Positions 12,034 to 24,800 of a DNA stretch of 64,000 bases are shown here, piece by piece. Position 1 is the stretch's first letter; every line of letters begins with the position of its first letter. The position numbers and the translations under genes are program-made. Origin of the DNA: Hippasteria phrygiana (taxonomy: Eukaryota; Echinodermata; Asteroidea; Valvatida; Goniasteridae); contig JAZGUH010000155.1 of NCBI GenBank assembly GCA_037893225.1, positions 1 to 64,000 of the forward strand, read 5' to 3'. The notes under the pieces were generated by a model. The model searched no databases. It had not been told where the DNA came from and saw only the letters and a program-made list of their open reading frames with translations.

Positions 12034-13230
12034 TCAATTCTTGACTGAACCAAGGCACCCGAGATCGGACAACCAATGTTTTTTATGCAGTGGTGCATGA
12101 CTATCCAAAATAGCCTCTAGTGTACAAGTATAACAAGATACCAGTCCATCCAGGTTAGCAGGTGGGTGATTACATAATTTGGAATCCTGCAGTTCCTTTT
12201 GAAATGAAGCAAGGTCAATTGACTTCAATTTACTAAATAAGACTTCTTTTGATGTCAACGGAGGTTTACTAATCTCGACACAACACCTGACAGCCAAATG
12301 ATCGGCAACATGTGCATTGAAAACAGAGACATTACCAACAATATTCTCAATTTTCCTACTGATGATAAGGTCTAGAATATGTCCTAATCTATGAGTGGAT
12401 TGCCTTACATGCTGTTGCAAACCAAAACACTTGACATGCTTGAGCATATTCAAAACATTAACTGCAATGTGATCAGTAAAATCATCCACGTGAATATTAA
12501 AATCGCCGGTTATAATAATTGAATCCGGGTGTAATATGATTGATTCCAACAAATCTGAAAAATCACTCAAAAATTCATTGATAGTAACTGGATGCTTTGA
12601 CGAATAGGGCGGTCGATAAATTATATAAAGACGTAGCTTTGTCGAGGACTGTTTGTGTGAAATTGTCCATTCGGAGTATTCAAACGATCTCCTCTCCCCT
12701 CCGGCTATTTTATGAATGTTCAGATTCTCCCTGTAAAGTAGAGCAGTGCCTCCTCCAGTTTGAGTTTCACGAGCATGAAACTTTAGTTCGTATCCTACTG
12801 GAGTAGCCAAAGCAGCATTAGCAGTGTCGTTTTCTGTGAACCAATTCTCAGGCACAGCTACCAGGTCAGCCTTGCTGTCGTTAACAAAGTCAACAAAGCT
12901 TGCAGATTTATTATGAAGTGATTGTACATTCAAGGTGCACAGACTTAAAGTGCTCAATGTCGACTTGATACCTTTATCTAAGGACAACCTGATTAAGTTA
13001 CCAGGTAGACGCCTCCAAGACCGGTTGGCTGGAACAGGCACAATGTGGGATTGTCTCCGGCGACTCGTTGAAATAGGGATGGGCATAACCTTCTCTTTGG
13101 TATATTTGCAGGCCCTGCATCCTCGTGCCGCACGGAGGATTCCCAGCACCTTGATATTGTCATAATTAAATGGGTCGAGGCAAATGTTTCTTAGAACACA
13201 GTGCTCGTAACTCAGTGATCGTATACACAA
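12034..13230 (-). pseudogene. LINE endonuclease (APE) region
   Basis: Open for 398 codons. AP-endonuclease landmarks in order: LCTLNVQSLHNK, AVPENWF, YIIYRPPYSS, IIITGDFNIHVDD, LGHILDLIIS and HVADHLAVRC. It follows the 2A-like segment only after a frameshift near 13240, and breaks again near 12034 before the RT. Confidence 0.9.
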
Positions 13231-13312
13231 TGCATTGTGATTCCAACTGAATTAGTTGTGCTCCAGGAGAACGCGAAACCATCAACGCTGAAGAAGTAAG
13301 CGTTGAAGACAA

Positions 13313-13336
13313 AGGCCCAGGGTTTATCAAAATGTC
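13313..13336 (-). other. 2A-like motif in the LINE leader
   Basis: DILINPGP matches the 2A consensus D-(V/I)-E-x-N-P-G-P except Leu for Glu. It follows ITISM and precedes the endonuclease. 2A-like sequences at this position are known in APE-type LINEs of invertebrate deuterostomes. This copy is probably decayed. Confidence 0.6.
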
Positions 13337-13655
13337 CATAGAGATGGTAATATCAAGTGGTGGGTCATGGCCAGGGATAATCAGGCAAATTGGACCATGG
13401 TTGCAGTTTTTAGTATGGGCATAGGTCTCTCACTTGGATGGAAGACACAAAGGCCGGAATACCGTGGTGAAAATCATAATAATTCCTGCCAAATGGCTGA
13501 TACAGTATTTTCGCAGACAAAGATCCGGCGGTGGTTGTAACAAGTGTATTCTTGATACATACGGTTTGTAGAGACTTCTCAATGGGGAGCACGAAGACAG
13601 CTGCGAGTTGTAAACAAGTAACAGCAAACACACAAAGTTTTCCGGGCGCCATGTT

Positions 13656-14416
13656 TTTTTTTACAGTCAGTTCACTGTTTCACATTAAAATCCCTTAAAA
13701 ACTCACATTCCATATGACATGTCCAAACGACGACGTAATATTCACCAACTCACATGGAACACACAACAGCAAAATACAAAGTATATGTGCAGAGATAAAA
13801 CAGATGACAATCGATTAAAAACAAAACATTAAAGCAAATAAAAAACACAACTGGCAGCTACTGAGAGCGCCCTCTATAATAAATATTTGAATACTCAGCA
13901 CAGCCCTACAACATACATTTTTTTATGTATGTGTTCCATAGAAGTATTACGTATTTCCTAATTCGCAGGCTCAAACGGAAATAAATTATTTCCTATTGCA
14001 CCTGTCGTCTCCAGCTGTAACAAAAGAACATTATAAATACACAATATAATGGAAACGGGAAGCACGGTTCTTCGACGAGCAGCCTACGGAGTCCGTGACT
14101 GAACATAGAAGTACTACGCGAATGTTTTTATATATTTTTTATATCCACCTTACCTCACTGGCTTGTGACTTCAGTATGAAGTCTTTACATGTGATATATC
14201 AGACTATGGTTACCACTCGGTAGCTGAAGTGTCCAGCGAAACTCCTCATCCTTGCAGAAAAGTAAGGACGTCTGTGTGGGCTGTCGTGAAAACCGTCAAT
14301 GGCCACTGCATGCCTTGTAGCTTCACTGGCCTACTCAAGCGTACTCTTCCTTATTGGCATAAGAAAGAGTACTCTTACGCAAGTACTCCCTGCTATTCAA
14401 TAGGAAAATACAAATG
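13656..14416. other. No gene seen between LINE and Tc1 element
   Basis: AT-rich DNA with the probable 5' end of the LINE at its left. No CENP-C exon could be recognised here. Confidence 0.55.
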
Positions 14417-14624
14417 TATACTCATCAAAAAAAGAAATAGAAGTCTGTTGAATACAGTACACGTGTGGATAACAAGGCACTAACCGACCGTTCACTTGTC
14501 CTCCATGTCCTAGACCTCCTGTTTGAACAAAGTTATTCCTACCGAGTTACGTAATCATGAAATGTGAGAATTTTTGTTTCTTTGAGAATCCTGTATTTAA
14601 GAACTCTCAAAAAACCAAATTTGT

Positions 14625-15396
14625 TTGGTTAGCGAAGTTTCCAGCATTATGCCACACTTATCAATGCTAGACAGGGGGAGAGCTATTGGGATGCTGAATA
14701 CGGGTATTCGTCCCAGGGAGGTCGCACGGCAACTGAATGTGCATGAATCCACTATTGCACGATTAAGGAATCGTTATGTGGCCACTGGCAGGGTGGAGGA
14801 CCACCATTGAAGTGGACGACCCAGAGTAACGACCCCAAACCAGGATCGTCAAATGCTGATCCTCCTCCTTCGTGATCGGACTCGAACTGCAACAGAAACA
14901 GCTAGGCAAATGCCTGGGAGGCACAGCAATAGGATTAGTGACCAAACTGTCCACTACAGATTACGTGCTGCAGGTATACGCTGCCGACGACCTTACCGAG
15001 GTCCTCATCTGACAGATGAGCGCCGTCTGAGAAGGCGTCAGTGGTGCCTGCATCACACAGACTGGACACGAAGGATGTTTTCTGACGAGTCCAGATTTTG
15101 TCTATCGCACAATGATGGTCGCGTCGGAGTTTACCTGCGGCGTGGCGAGTGCTTTTCTGATGCCTGCATCATTGAGCAGGACAGGTGGGGCGGGCCTAGT
15201 GTGATGGCATGGGCGGGCATCACGTCTGAAGGCAGAACAGATCTGTTGTTCGTTGATGGCAACTTAATGAATGCCCAGCGATACAGGGATGAAATCGTTG
15301 CAGTCGGCGTGGTGCCATACATGGCACATCATCCAAACATCCTGTTCCTGCAGCAGGACAATGCTCGCCCTCATGTGGCCCACATTGTAACCCAGT

Positions 15397-15429
<33 letters not shown>

Positions 15430-15671
15430 TCAGGACTCTACCATGGCCAGCATTCAGTCCTAACCTCAGCCCGATTGAGCATGCGTGGGATGAGCTGGAC
15501 CGCCGCATCCGCGTGCGTCCCATGCAGCCCAATACAGTGCAGGAGCTCAGGGAGGTACTTCAGGCAGAGTGGCGCGCCCTGCCTCAACGGCTCTTACGGA
15601 GGCTGGTGCAGTCTATGCGCCGCCGAATCCAAGCCTGCCTTGCCGCAAGAGGTGGTCATACACGTTACTGA
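14625..15671 (+). pseudogene. Tc1-like transposase with one premature stop
   Basis: The frame runs 14625-15671 with one internal TGA at 14808-14810 (DHH-stop-SGRPRVTT); an Arg codon CGA is expected there, so a single CpG transition explains it. Paired helix-turn-helix region (IRPREVARQLNVHESTIARL) is followed by catalytic segments: MFSDESRF (first Asp), LQQDNARPH (second Asp) and SPNLSPIEHAWDEL (Glu). The second Asp and the Glu are 39 residues apart instead of the usual 34, because of ten consecutive Gln from a CAG run. Possibly the first Met is internal, as it is preceded by open frame. Confidence 0.93.
15398..15429 (+). repeat. CAG microsatellite inside the transposase
   Basis: Ten CAG codons in a row encode poly-Gln between the second and third catalytic residues of the transposase. 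Related transposases normally have a short non-repetitive loop here. Confidence 0.95.
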
Positions 15672-15751
15672 CTGATAACATATATGTTACATCTCGTAGC
15701 CTCCTTGATCTCTCAGATTATAAACTTGCGTTTCTTTTTTTGATGAGTATA

Positions 15752-16132
15752 TGTACACCATACATGTACAAGCTGTTTATTCCATTGTTTGTTCTACCGC
15801 CATACCCTATTGTTCAGTACATGTCAAACAAAACATAGTCACAGACATCCCAACACCAGAGCTCTATGGCCATTGCTCGAACCAACCTTCCCCACTCAAT
15901 CAAAATCCAACACTGTTATTGTGCATCAAAATCCAACACCACATCAAACTTGCACAGTACCTAACCCATCAAATTTCAACAAAACTTGGTGTTGGAGTTT
16001 GACTGGATGGGGATTGTTAGGGTTAAGGAATCCCTTAACATTCAGAGCATTCCAAACCTTACTTTAAATCTTTCATCAGTGTTTTATCCCATTTGTGAAG
16101 GTTGTGATTTTTTTTTTTCACTATAAATGCAG
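15752..16132 (+). other. Intron (or 5' leader) before the large CENP-C exon
   Basis: No coding signal. Ends with a 12-T tract and acceptor atgcag. Confidence 0.7.
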
Positions 16133-17961
16133 AACGGCCACAAATGACTCTGAATCCATGAATAAGATACCTACCAGGAAAAGTACAACCAGGAAATTAC
16201 GTTCATCAGTCAAACAGCCAACTGCTGATAGCAGCCATCAGACAGCAAGTGCAACTAAACGCTTAAGGAGAAAGAGGAGAAATGTAACACATGTGGAGGA
16301 AGATACTGCAACATTGGGAGATGAGGGAATGTTTATATCACTCCAGAAATCATTCGTCAGTCGGCAGGATGGAACTAAAGAGATGATATCAGATGTGATG
16401 AACAACATCCTCAGTGATCAGTCATTTCATGATGCAGATGATGAAGAGGTGGTTGATATCGTGGATGACAATCGCTCCTACTACAAATCCATTATGAGGA
16501 CCAAGGGCAAGAGCAGGGGACCATCAACAAGATCTCCAAGAAAATCAGTCATCAACAAGGATGGATCTGTAACTATTACTCGAAGTACAAAAGTGAGAGC
16601 AAAAAAGGGAGACCGACATAAAGTATCTAAGAACGATTTTGTTGACTTCATTTCTGATGAAGAGGTGCCGCATTCTACAGAGAAGATTGTGGAACCAGTA
16701 GGAGGGCAGCAATCTGGAAGGGGCACATCATCAAGTGGAGAAAGTGGGAAGGATGTTGAGAAACCAAGGCATGCTCAACAGTCAAAGTCATCACAAAGAA
16801 AGAAATCTACAGTTAGGGATAAATTTGTTGGAGAAGCCAAAAGCAGCAGTGGGGGGGAACCAGGTCCAGCTGATTTGGACATAGACACTAGGAAAGGAAG
16901 TCGGGCCAAGGGTCAATCAACCAAAAGAATGGAGCAAAGCTCGACAGTTGTCACAGGCAGGAATGAGACATACTCGACAGGAACAGATGAAAATGAAGGC
17001 AGAAATATAAGCAAGAGGAAGTCTAGAAAGCATTCAGCAAGTGGGCAGATGGAAGATAGCGGCACAGGAAGTGGAGATGCAGTTGAGGAACAGGATAGCA
17101 TGACAAAGAAAAGATCTCTGAGGGGAAAGAAGTTTCATCCCACTGACAATAAAACAGTGGAACAGGCACAGCCTGAGGCAGACACTAATAATTTGGAGAT
17201 TGGTCAGGTAGGAGGTCAGCCTGGCAACACAGACAAGGAACAGATCCCCTCATCCAAGAACTCAGCCGAGGCACGCTCAAGGAAATCAGCACTGTCAAAG
17301 CATGTCAACATACAGATCAGCAACATACAGGTTATCTCTGATGACGCTCCAGCTCCCATGGAAGATGGAGAAGATGTATTGACTCCAGAAAGTATCCCAT
17401 TCCCATCTAATCTACAAATGCTCAATGATGAAGATGGTAGTTCTCCAAGAAAAAAGTTCAAGGGGACACCAGGAGTGAAGCTCCTTCCAGCAAGCCCTGC
17501 CTCCATAAAAACTAAAGATGTTGAAAAAAAGCTTGATGAGAAACCTCAAAAGAAGCATGATGAGAACCCTCCAAAGAAAGCTGTAGAGACTGGCGGAGAA
17601 GACATGGTGGCTCCTAAGAAGCAGGGACAGTCATCATCCTCACTGAGGGGAGGCAGAAAGAGAGGAGGGAAGAGAAAGCTCTATTCGGGTGATCTCCCAA
17701 GCAGCTTCCTGGATGATCCTTCTCTCATTGATGCGCCCTCTACTGCCAGCATCACAAATGCTGATCCAACAACTTCAAACCTGGAAAGTTCCTTTAATGT
17801 GTCTGATGCAAACGAGTTGCAAGGCGCTCCTGCAAATACTGTTGTGAACAACTATGCACCAAATGGGAGAAGGGGAAGGGGAAAAGGCAAAGGGAGGACA
17901 AGGGGTAAAGTTGGTCTGAGGAAGACACAAGCTGACAAAGAGCCTTCTCAAGACGTTCAAG
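16133..17961 (+). CDS. CENPC: CENP-C exon: long basic disordered region
   Basis: This 1829-nt exon follows a pyrimidine tract and the acceptor atgcag at 16127-16132, and ends at AAG|gtttgc. It encodes a Lys/Arg/Ser-rich region with acidic stretches (for example DADDEEVVDIVDD) and, near the end, an RG/GK-rich basic patch (GRRGRGKGKGRTRGK) that resembles an AT-hook-type DNA-binding tail. One long exon with no compact fold is typical for the middle of CENP-C. It starts at codon position 3 and ends in phase 1. Confidence 0.88.
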
Positions 17962-18751
17962 GTTTGCTATACTTTCTGAATAAATTCAAAGCAAATGTAA
18001 TTTTTCTTCAATCAGATTTTGAGTAAAAATTACATTCACTTTCCTGTCCTTTTAGCTCTTCCTTTATTCACATGTGAGATGCAGATTTTTAAAAATCATT
18101 CTACAAAGTGTTTGAGAAGTAAAAGGCAATGTTATAATTCAGTGGAACTTCCCTATCTGTTTTCAAATATCCCTATCTGTTTATTATCATATAACTTACT
18201 CATTTCTCACGCAAAGATTTCACCGGTCCTTTAAAAAAAGGTAACCGTTTAAGCTGAGCCAGTTGGGTAAAATTTGTACCTTTGTTTTTTTTTTTAGAAC
18301 AAGACAACGTACGTGTAGTTCTTGATTTTCTGACAAAGTATGAAAGTGGTAAAGAGAGTGGGTCAACAGATTCAGAGTATGGCTGTACTGCCATGGGACA
18401 CCAAGAGACATACCAGTCTGATGCAGGAGATGCGTCTACATGTAGCTCAGGACCCACGGCCGCAAGATTGTCCACCACAGGTTTGGCTAGTTTGATTATC
18501 ATTTCAGTTATTCATTTTGATAGGCCTATAGAAAGGCTTCATTTTGGAATGGGCAGATGATGTATATCTCGTACATACATTAAGTGATGCTGTCTACTCT
18601 ATGGTTAGATCATTTTATAGTGTTTGCCTCCACTTCTATTTTTAGATCATGCCGGTCAATATTTTCCAAGATGGCTTTTCCTGGCAATGGAGTCTCCCAA
18701 ATTGATTCAAAATGTGATAGATTCACTGTGAGAACGGGAGACAATTTCGGT

Positions 18752-18807
<56 letters not shown>

Positions 18808-21800
18808 GGGGGTAAACAAAAAAAGCATGTTTCCTGTTGGCCTTTAACCCTTTGCATACGGAAGATGCCATATGGTGCAAACAAAACAGTGCCACCAGGC
18901 CGGATGACGCCATTGGCCGCTGTTTGTGCAGTTTCAATCCATTGTTGGATTATTGTGTATGTTACGCTTGACTGCACAAACACATTGTGGCTGTTTCGCT
19001 TGGCTGCCAGAGCTGCTGCGACACCCCACGTCTCCCATAAAAACTACATAAATATAAATTTAATATAAATATAATTTTTAAATTTTATTATTTTAGTGGC
19101 AGGCAAGCTCATTTTCCAAGTCAATTTATGCCACCAAAAAATGGCCGTTAGCTGTAAAATCCTGCAACCAGATACACTTCTCCCCCCCCCCTCCCATGCA
19201 TTTCTGTTCCAAAAAACTTTTGTCAGAAGAAATAAACATTTGAGAGAGCTGTTATTAATACACATTGTTTTTCATTTAGCCTAATTATTATATTTAGCCT
19301 AATTATTAAGTTGTGTTAAAGGTGGTGTACATGATTGGTCATTGTTGCAATTTTCAGAAATAGGCGGATTTGGGGTTAGTATTTTATAGGAAATATCGTT
19401 CCACTGACCTGTTCAAAGTTTTGCGTTGTTGGATGGCGAAAAAAAACCGAGAGAAAAACTGACTAGTTTTCAACCGTCGGGTGGATGATACCCTTTAGTC
19501 AAGATGCGTGTAGCTACCTGGACGCGTGACGCGCCCCGGATATGCCAGTGTGTCTGAGGCGCACCACTCGTCCTTGACTAGAGGCTACATTTTTTATAGA
19601 GGGCCGGCAATCGTTGGAAAACAATTATAAATTTCCACTTTTCTTGACAACGACAGCACACCTGGTGCCACCATTTCACAGGATGATTGAGACTACTATT
19701 AACTTAGTCTAGTAAGGTATTTCGTAATACATGTAATTCAGTAAAAAAAAATGTGCAGGATTACCAATCGTGTACACTACCTTTAACAGGTTTTCTGTGG
19801 TTGTATACTTTGTGCAGTTTACCCAGAGCCAACACCACGGTCTATTCTGAAGAGATCATTGTCAGGCGGAGTGGATGCTCGCAAAAAGAACCTTTCTCTT
19901 CAATTCTTTGAAGTGCCCAGGCCCAAGGCAATTATTGGTACGTGCTTAGTTTTATGATCTCCAACTTAGTGGTGATTGTATCGATCTGATTACGAAACAT
20001 ACATGTTGTCTCCGGCTAATCCATTCTTAGAAATTCCTGGAAAAGTTTCCAAATCATCAGTGGTGATACAGATTTAAAAAACCAATTTCAACTTGTTGGT
20101 GAAATTAATTCATCATCAAAGAAAAATGTCCTCTCTTTTGTGGACAAAAGTGACCTGAAATAATTTGTTAAGGCACAACAAAAAAATGAAAGAAAATTCA
20201 ATTTTGTGTTTATCTAATTGCCTCAGCAAACGTACAATGTTTATAATGTTGCTGAAATGTTTGGTTTTTGCTTGTGGAAACCTTGGAGAAACTACAAAGC
20301 AAAAGTCAAGACTATATCAATCTACCAATTTATTAGAACACCAAATGTATTAGCACAGTATCATTTGACATACTGCTTTTGACTGGTTCTGGGCTGATAT
20401 TTGTGTGGAAATATATTTTTAAGCAGTTGCCTTTTTAGTTTGTGGGACAAGAGGTCAAAAATACTTCAGTGTTCAAGATACGTGATCTACCCCATGGAAT
20501 GTTGTACAACTTGTTAGAGATGTACATTGTACATGTTGTATACATGTACCTTCATTCACTCTACTTCAATAGATTTCTTTTCACACACTCAATACTTGTT
20601 CCAAAATGAGAAAAATCTGTGCCCCAAATCAGGTAGAGTAGACATGAAACCTAATGATCTATTTCGAAAGGAAAAAGGCCAGTAAAGTACAACATTGTAA
20701 CACACACCCAACCAATAAGCCCAAACAGCACTAAAACTACATAATAGAACTAGGACTCTGTCTCTTCGCTGAACAGAACATAGGGCTTTTCCGCATTATT
20801 TTTGTATGATGTCACTGCGATTTTTGCTTGCTTGTGACAAGTCTGCCTACCCACCAGGCTTCATGACAATTGGACCTACCAATTTACATGTCTTACGAGA
20901 AATTATGCCTTTGATGACGTCATTATGATGGTGCACATATTTTGCATTTTTTGTTACATATGTAGGACCTAACGAACCTATTACAAAAAGAATTTCGATA
21001 TTAGCATGTTCTGTTGATGAGATATGGCTTAAAGAAAATGTTAAGGTTCAAAAACTTTAAAATTACTATAATTTTGTATGATGTCATCGTGACGTCACCT
21101 CAATTTTCATCAACAACAAATGCTTGCCTACCAACATACTACGTTTGAGCGTAATCGGACCTACGGTTCTCTAGATACGGGTCATTGAAAAATGCACATT
21201 TAAGATGACATCACGTGACACGTGATGACGTCATCACCCCGTCACTCTTCGGCATACAATTTCAGCTTAGGGTCTATGTTTGTGTTAAGTCTGATTAAGA
21301 TCTGAGGTTGTTTAGTGACCAAAGTGCCACTTACAAAATTCGTGTACAAAGTCTATGGGATTTTGGATAGAACTAAAAATTCATTGAAAATCAGCCGATG
21401 ACGTCATCATGACGTCACTTCGGATTTTACATGCTAGTGGCACTATCTACCTACCTGCCAATTTTTATGATGATCGGAACTACCCTTATATGTGTTTCCA
21501 AAAAGCACATTTTTAATGACGTCATAATGACGTCACACATTTTTTACATTTATGTGTAAGAATATAGAAGCTAACAAAGCTATTACAAAAAGAATTTTGA
21601 ATTTAGCATGTTCTGTTGATGAGATATGGCTTTAAGAAACTTTGAAGTTCAAAAACTTTAATATTACTGTAAAATCGTATGATGACGTCATCATGACGTC
21701 ACCTAAATTTTCATCTATAACAAGAGCTACCATACCAACATACCAGGTTTGAAGGCAATCGGACCTACCGTTCTCTAGATATGGGCCCTTGAAAAATGCA

Positions 21801-24800
21801 TCTTTAAGATGACGTCACATGACACGTGATGACGTCATCATGACGTCACGTTTCGGCATACATTTTCAGCTTAGGATCTATGTTTGTGTTAAGCCTGATT
21901 AAGATCTGATGTTGTTTAGTGACCAAAGTGGCTCTTACAAAATTCGTGTACAAAGTCTATGGGATTTGGGATAGAACTAAAAAAATCATAGAAAATCAGC
22001 CGATGACGTCATCATGACGTCACCTCGGATTTAACATGCTACTAGCACTATCTACCTGCCCACTAATTTTTATGACGATCGGACCTACCCTTATATGTGT
22101 TTCAAAAAAAGCATATTTTGATAACGTCATGATGACGTCACACATTTTTCACATTTATGTGAAAGAATATAGGAGCTAACAAAGCTATTACAAAAAGAAT
22201 TTTGAATTTAGCATGTTCGGTTGGTGAGATATGGCTTTAAGAAACTTTGAAGTTCAAAAACTTAAAAAATACTATAAAATCGTATGATGACGTCATCTTG
22301 ATGTCACCTCAATTTTGATCTATAACACGAGCTAGCCTACCAACATACCAGGTTTCAAAGAAATCGGACCTACCGTTCTCTAGATATGAGCCCTTGAAAA
22401 ACGCACCTTTAAGATGACGTCACGTGACACGTGATGACGTCATCATGATGTCACTCTTCGACAAAGAACGTCAGCTTAGGTTCTATGTTTGAGGTAAGTT
22501 TGGTTAAGATCTGAGGTTTTTTAAGACCTAAAGTGCCACCGACAAAATTCGTGTACAAAGTCTATGGGATTTTGGTCCGAACTAAAAGAAGAAGAAAAAA
22601 AAAAAAAATCAGAACAAAAACAAGGCCTTTTCCGACTGACTCTGTCGGAAAAGCCAATTATTTGTTATAACCTTACATGTACATGTATAATCATTAATTA
22701 CAGCAACATACATGTACTTGCATCAGATAATGAAATAATTGCTCATGAAATCCTCCATTCAGAAACCTACAATTTAATATATACTTCATATACTGAAAAT
22801 AGAAATGTAAACTTATCCATACACTGTAAAACAAATTTGAATCCACATTAGACAATTCTAATCTATAGCCTATACTGTATCCTCCTAACCTGTAACTGTG
22901 ACTAATAATTTTAGTCATCCAATTCACTGTCTGTCTCATCTTCCTCATCACTTTGTGTGGCTCTAGTCTTTTGGAACAGTTTTTAAAGACATAAATATCC
23001 GTGCATGCCAAACCATTTGGCCTGCATTTGCAGGGATCAGAAGATAAAGCACCTGCGCTTGTACATGTATTAATGTTCATGGGATACCGAGCTGCAGTGG
23101 TGAGACCACCTAGCATCACATATTGTCGCCATAAATTGCCATCCTTTGATGTAACTTCCCGATGTCAGTATATTCAACAAAACGCAACCAACTTTGCTTT
23201 GTAAACAGCCGCATAGTTCCTTTGGCTTCTGGAAAGTGCATTTGAGACTCAATTGTAGGTTGTCCATTTTGAATGGAGGATCACATCCAAGGGTTTCACA
23301 TTGCTGCCCCCCTCCCCCCCCCCCTCGTTCTCTCCCCCCCCCCCCCCCCCCTCTCTCTCTCTCAAATCCTTGTATTATTTTTCACTGGCAGTGGCACCAG
23401 ATGAGACAGAGAATGGCAGACGACGGACCAAGCGTAACCGTGTCCGGCCTGTGGAGTTCTGGCGGAACGAGCGTCCCGAGTACCAGCGCCGGAAGTCCGG
23501 AGGGTTTGTGCTGGTTGGGGTGCAGTCGCCAGCTGCATCCAGCCCTGAACATCACCCCCGGCCAGGAAGGACACGAGCCAGAGGTAAAGCAAAAGAATGT
23601 TGTTATGGTGACTTCGGACAATGCTTTACACTATTAGCTCTTTGTATTAAATGTGTACATATTTTGTTTCAGAAATTCCTTTTTTTCAAGGTGCATCTAC
23701 ATGCATTGCAATTTACAAGGCGTGACATGCCCTAATTAGCTAATTATTAGCTGACTTATTAGTATAATCAACTTACACAAACTTTGCTGTTCTACACAGT
23801 GTTCTAGCCAGGCATTCAATAGCGCTAGCACCCGTTACGCTTAAATCCCGCTGCTATGCTATCATAATTACCTACTTGAAAAAATACCATTTTAGCCTTT
23901 ATACAGGCATGCAACTTTTCCTTGGATAAGCTGATTTCCTAATTTTTCACTTCATCATATGCATGCCATTGAAAATTGAAAAACACCGTACAAAGTCTTG
24001 TACCGCGAGCAGTATGTGGTCGTGCGGCACGATTACTCGTCCGCAGAGTCGCAGACTAGACGTATATACAATGTACATGTACATACATTGTACACGTACA
24101 TGCATTCCGATATACACGTGAAGCTCAGTGCGGCATGCATTGTGCTTGTCGTGTCGATGTCTGGCCGGGAGTACATGCACATGCGGCAAATTTATAGTCC
24201 GGTCCCACCATCATTATTCTGTGTGTAGAATAACATTTGAAGAATGCCATGTATCAAGTCTATAGTAGCTAGACACGCATGCTTACATGCAATTGCAAAA
24301 TGATTTTTCCACAAAATCCCGCAGATAACCAACAAACAGTTGCATCAACAAGGATAGTCATTTATTTCAATCAAAACTTTTGACATGTTCGACAAATTGC
24401 GACAAAAAGTGGACCAGTAGTTGATTTTTTGATAAAACAGTGGTGTGGATAATTCCACGTGTGGCCAACGTGTTACGGTAACGCACTGTGCATGGGGCTG
24501 CTATAGTCGGCCGGGCACTCCGGCTTGTTGTACGGCATGGAGTACTTTATCGTACCGTGGCACAGTGACTCTCTGCGTGCAAATTGAAGTAATTATGGTG
24601 ATTGCAAAAACGTCTTTTTCATTATTTTTTTGTTTAGTTCATTGCTTTTGCTGATTATTAGGCAATCAATCATGCATGCTGTTTTAATATGTTCATTCTT
24701 TGTTCTGAATAAAAAAGGTTGATTATTCACCACACATGGGTGTTGGCTTACAATACAGGTGTACCTCCACCAATAAAATCAACATTTGTTGTCCAGTTTT

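Larger units (their letters stand above)
9808..13655 (-). mobile_element. Decayed APE-type non-LTR retrotransposon (LINE)
   Basis: Read right to left: a hydrophobic leader (MAPGKLCVFAVTCLQLAAVF, from 13652), a 2A-like motif (DILINPGP, 13336-13313), an endonuclease domain, a gap with frameshifts, reverse transcriptase, and a 3' end near 9808 in a short ATT-repeat. Motif style (DLSAAFDTIDHDLL, SYLSGRSQRILVNG) places it in the CR1/L2/Rex/Crack group; I cannot fix the clade. At least three frame breaks make it inactive. Confidence 0.9.
14419..15749 (+). mobile_element. Nearly complete Tc1/mariner element
   Basis: Terminal inverted repeats start TACTCATCAAAAAAAGAAA at 14419 and end with the complement at 15749, flanked by TA duplications (14417-14418 and 15750-15751). 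The 1331-bp unit contains one transposase reading frame with a single stop. Long identical termini and an almost open frame mean recent insertion. Confidence 0.93.

Noticed and set aside
18610..18983. Poly-Gly and poly-Pro open frames
   Set aside because: Products of the 55-G run in an intron.
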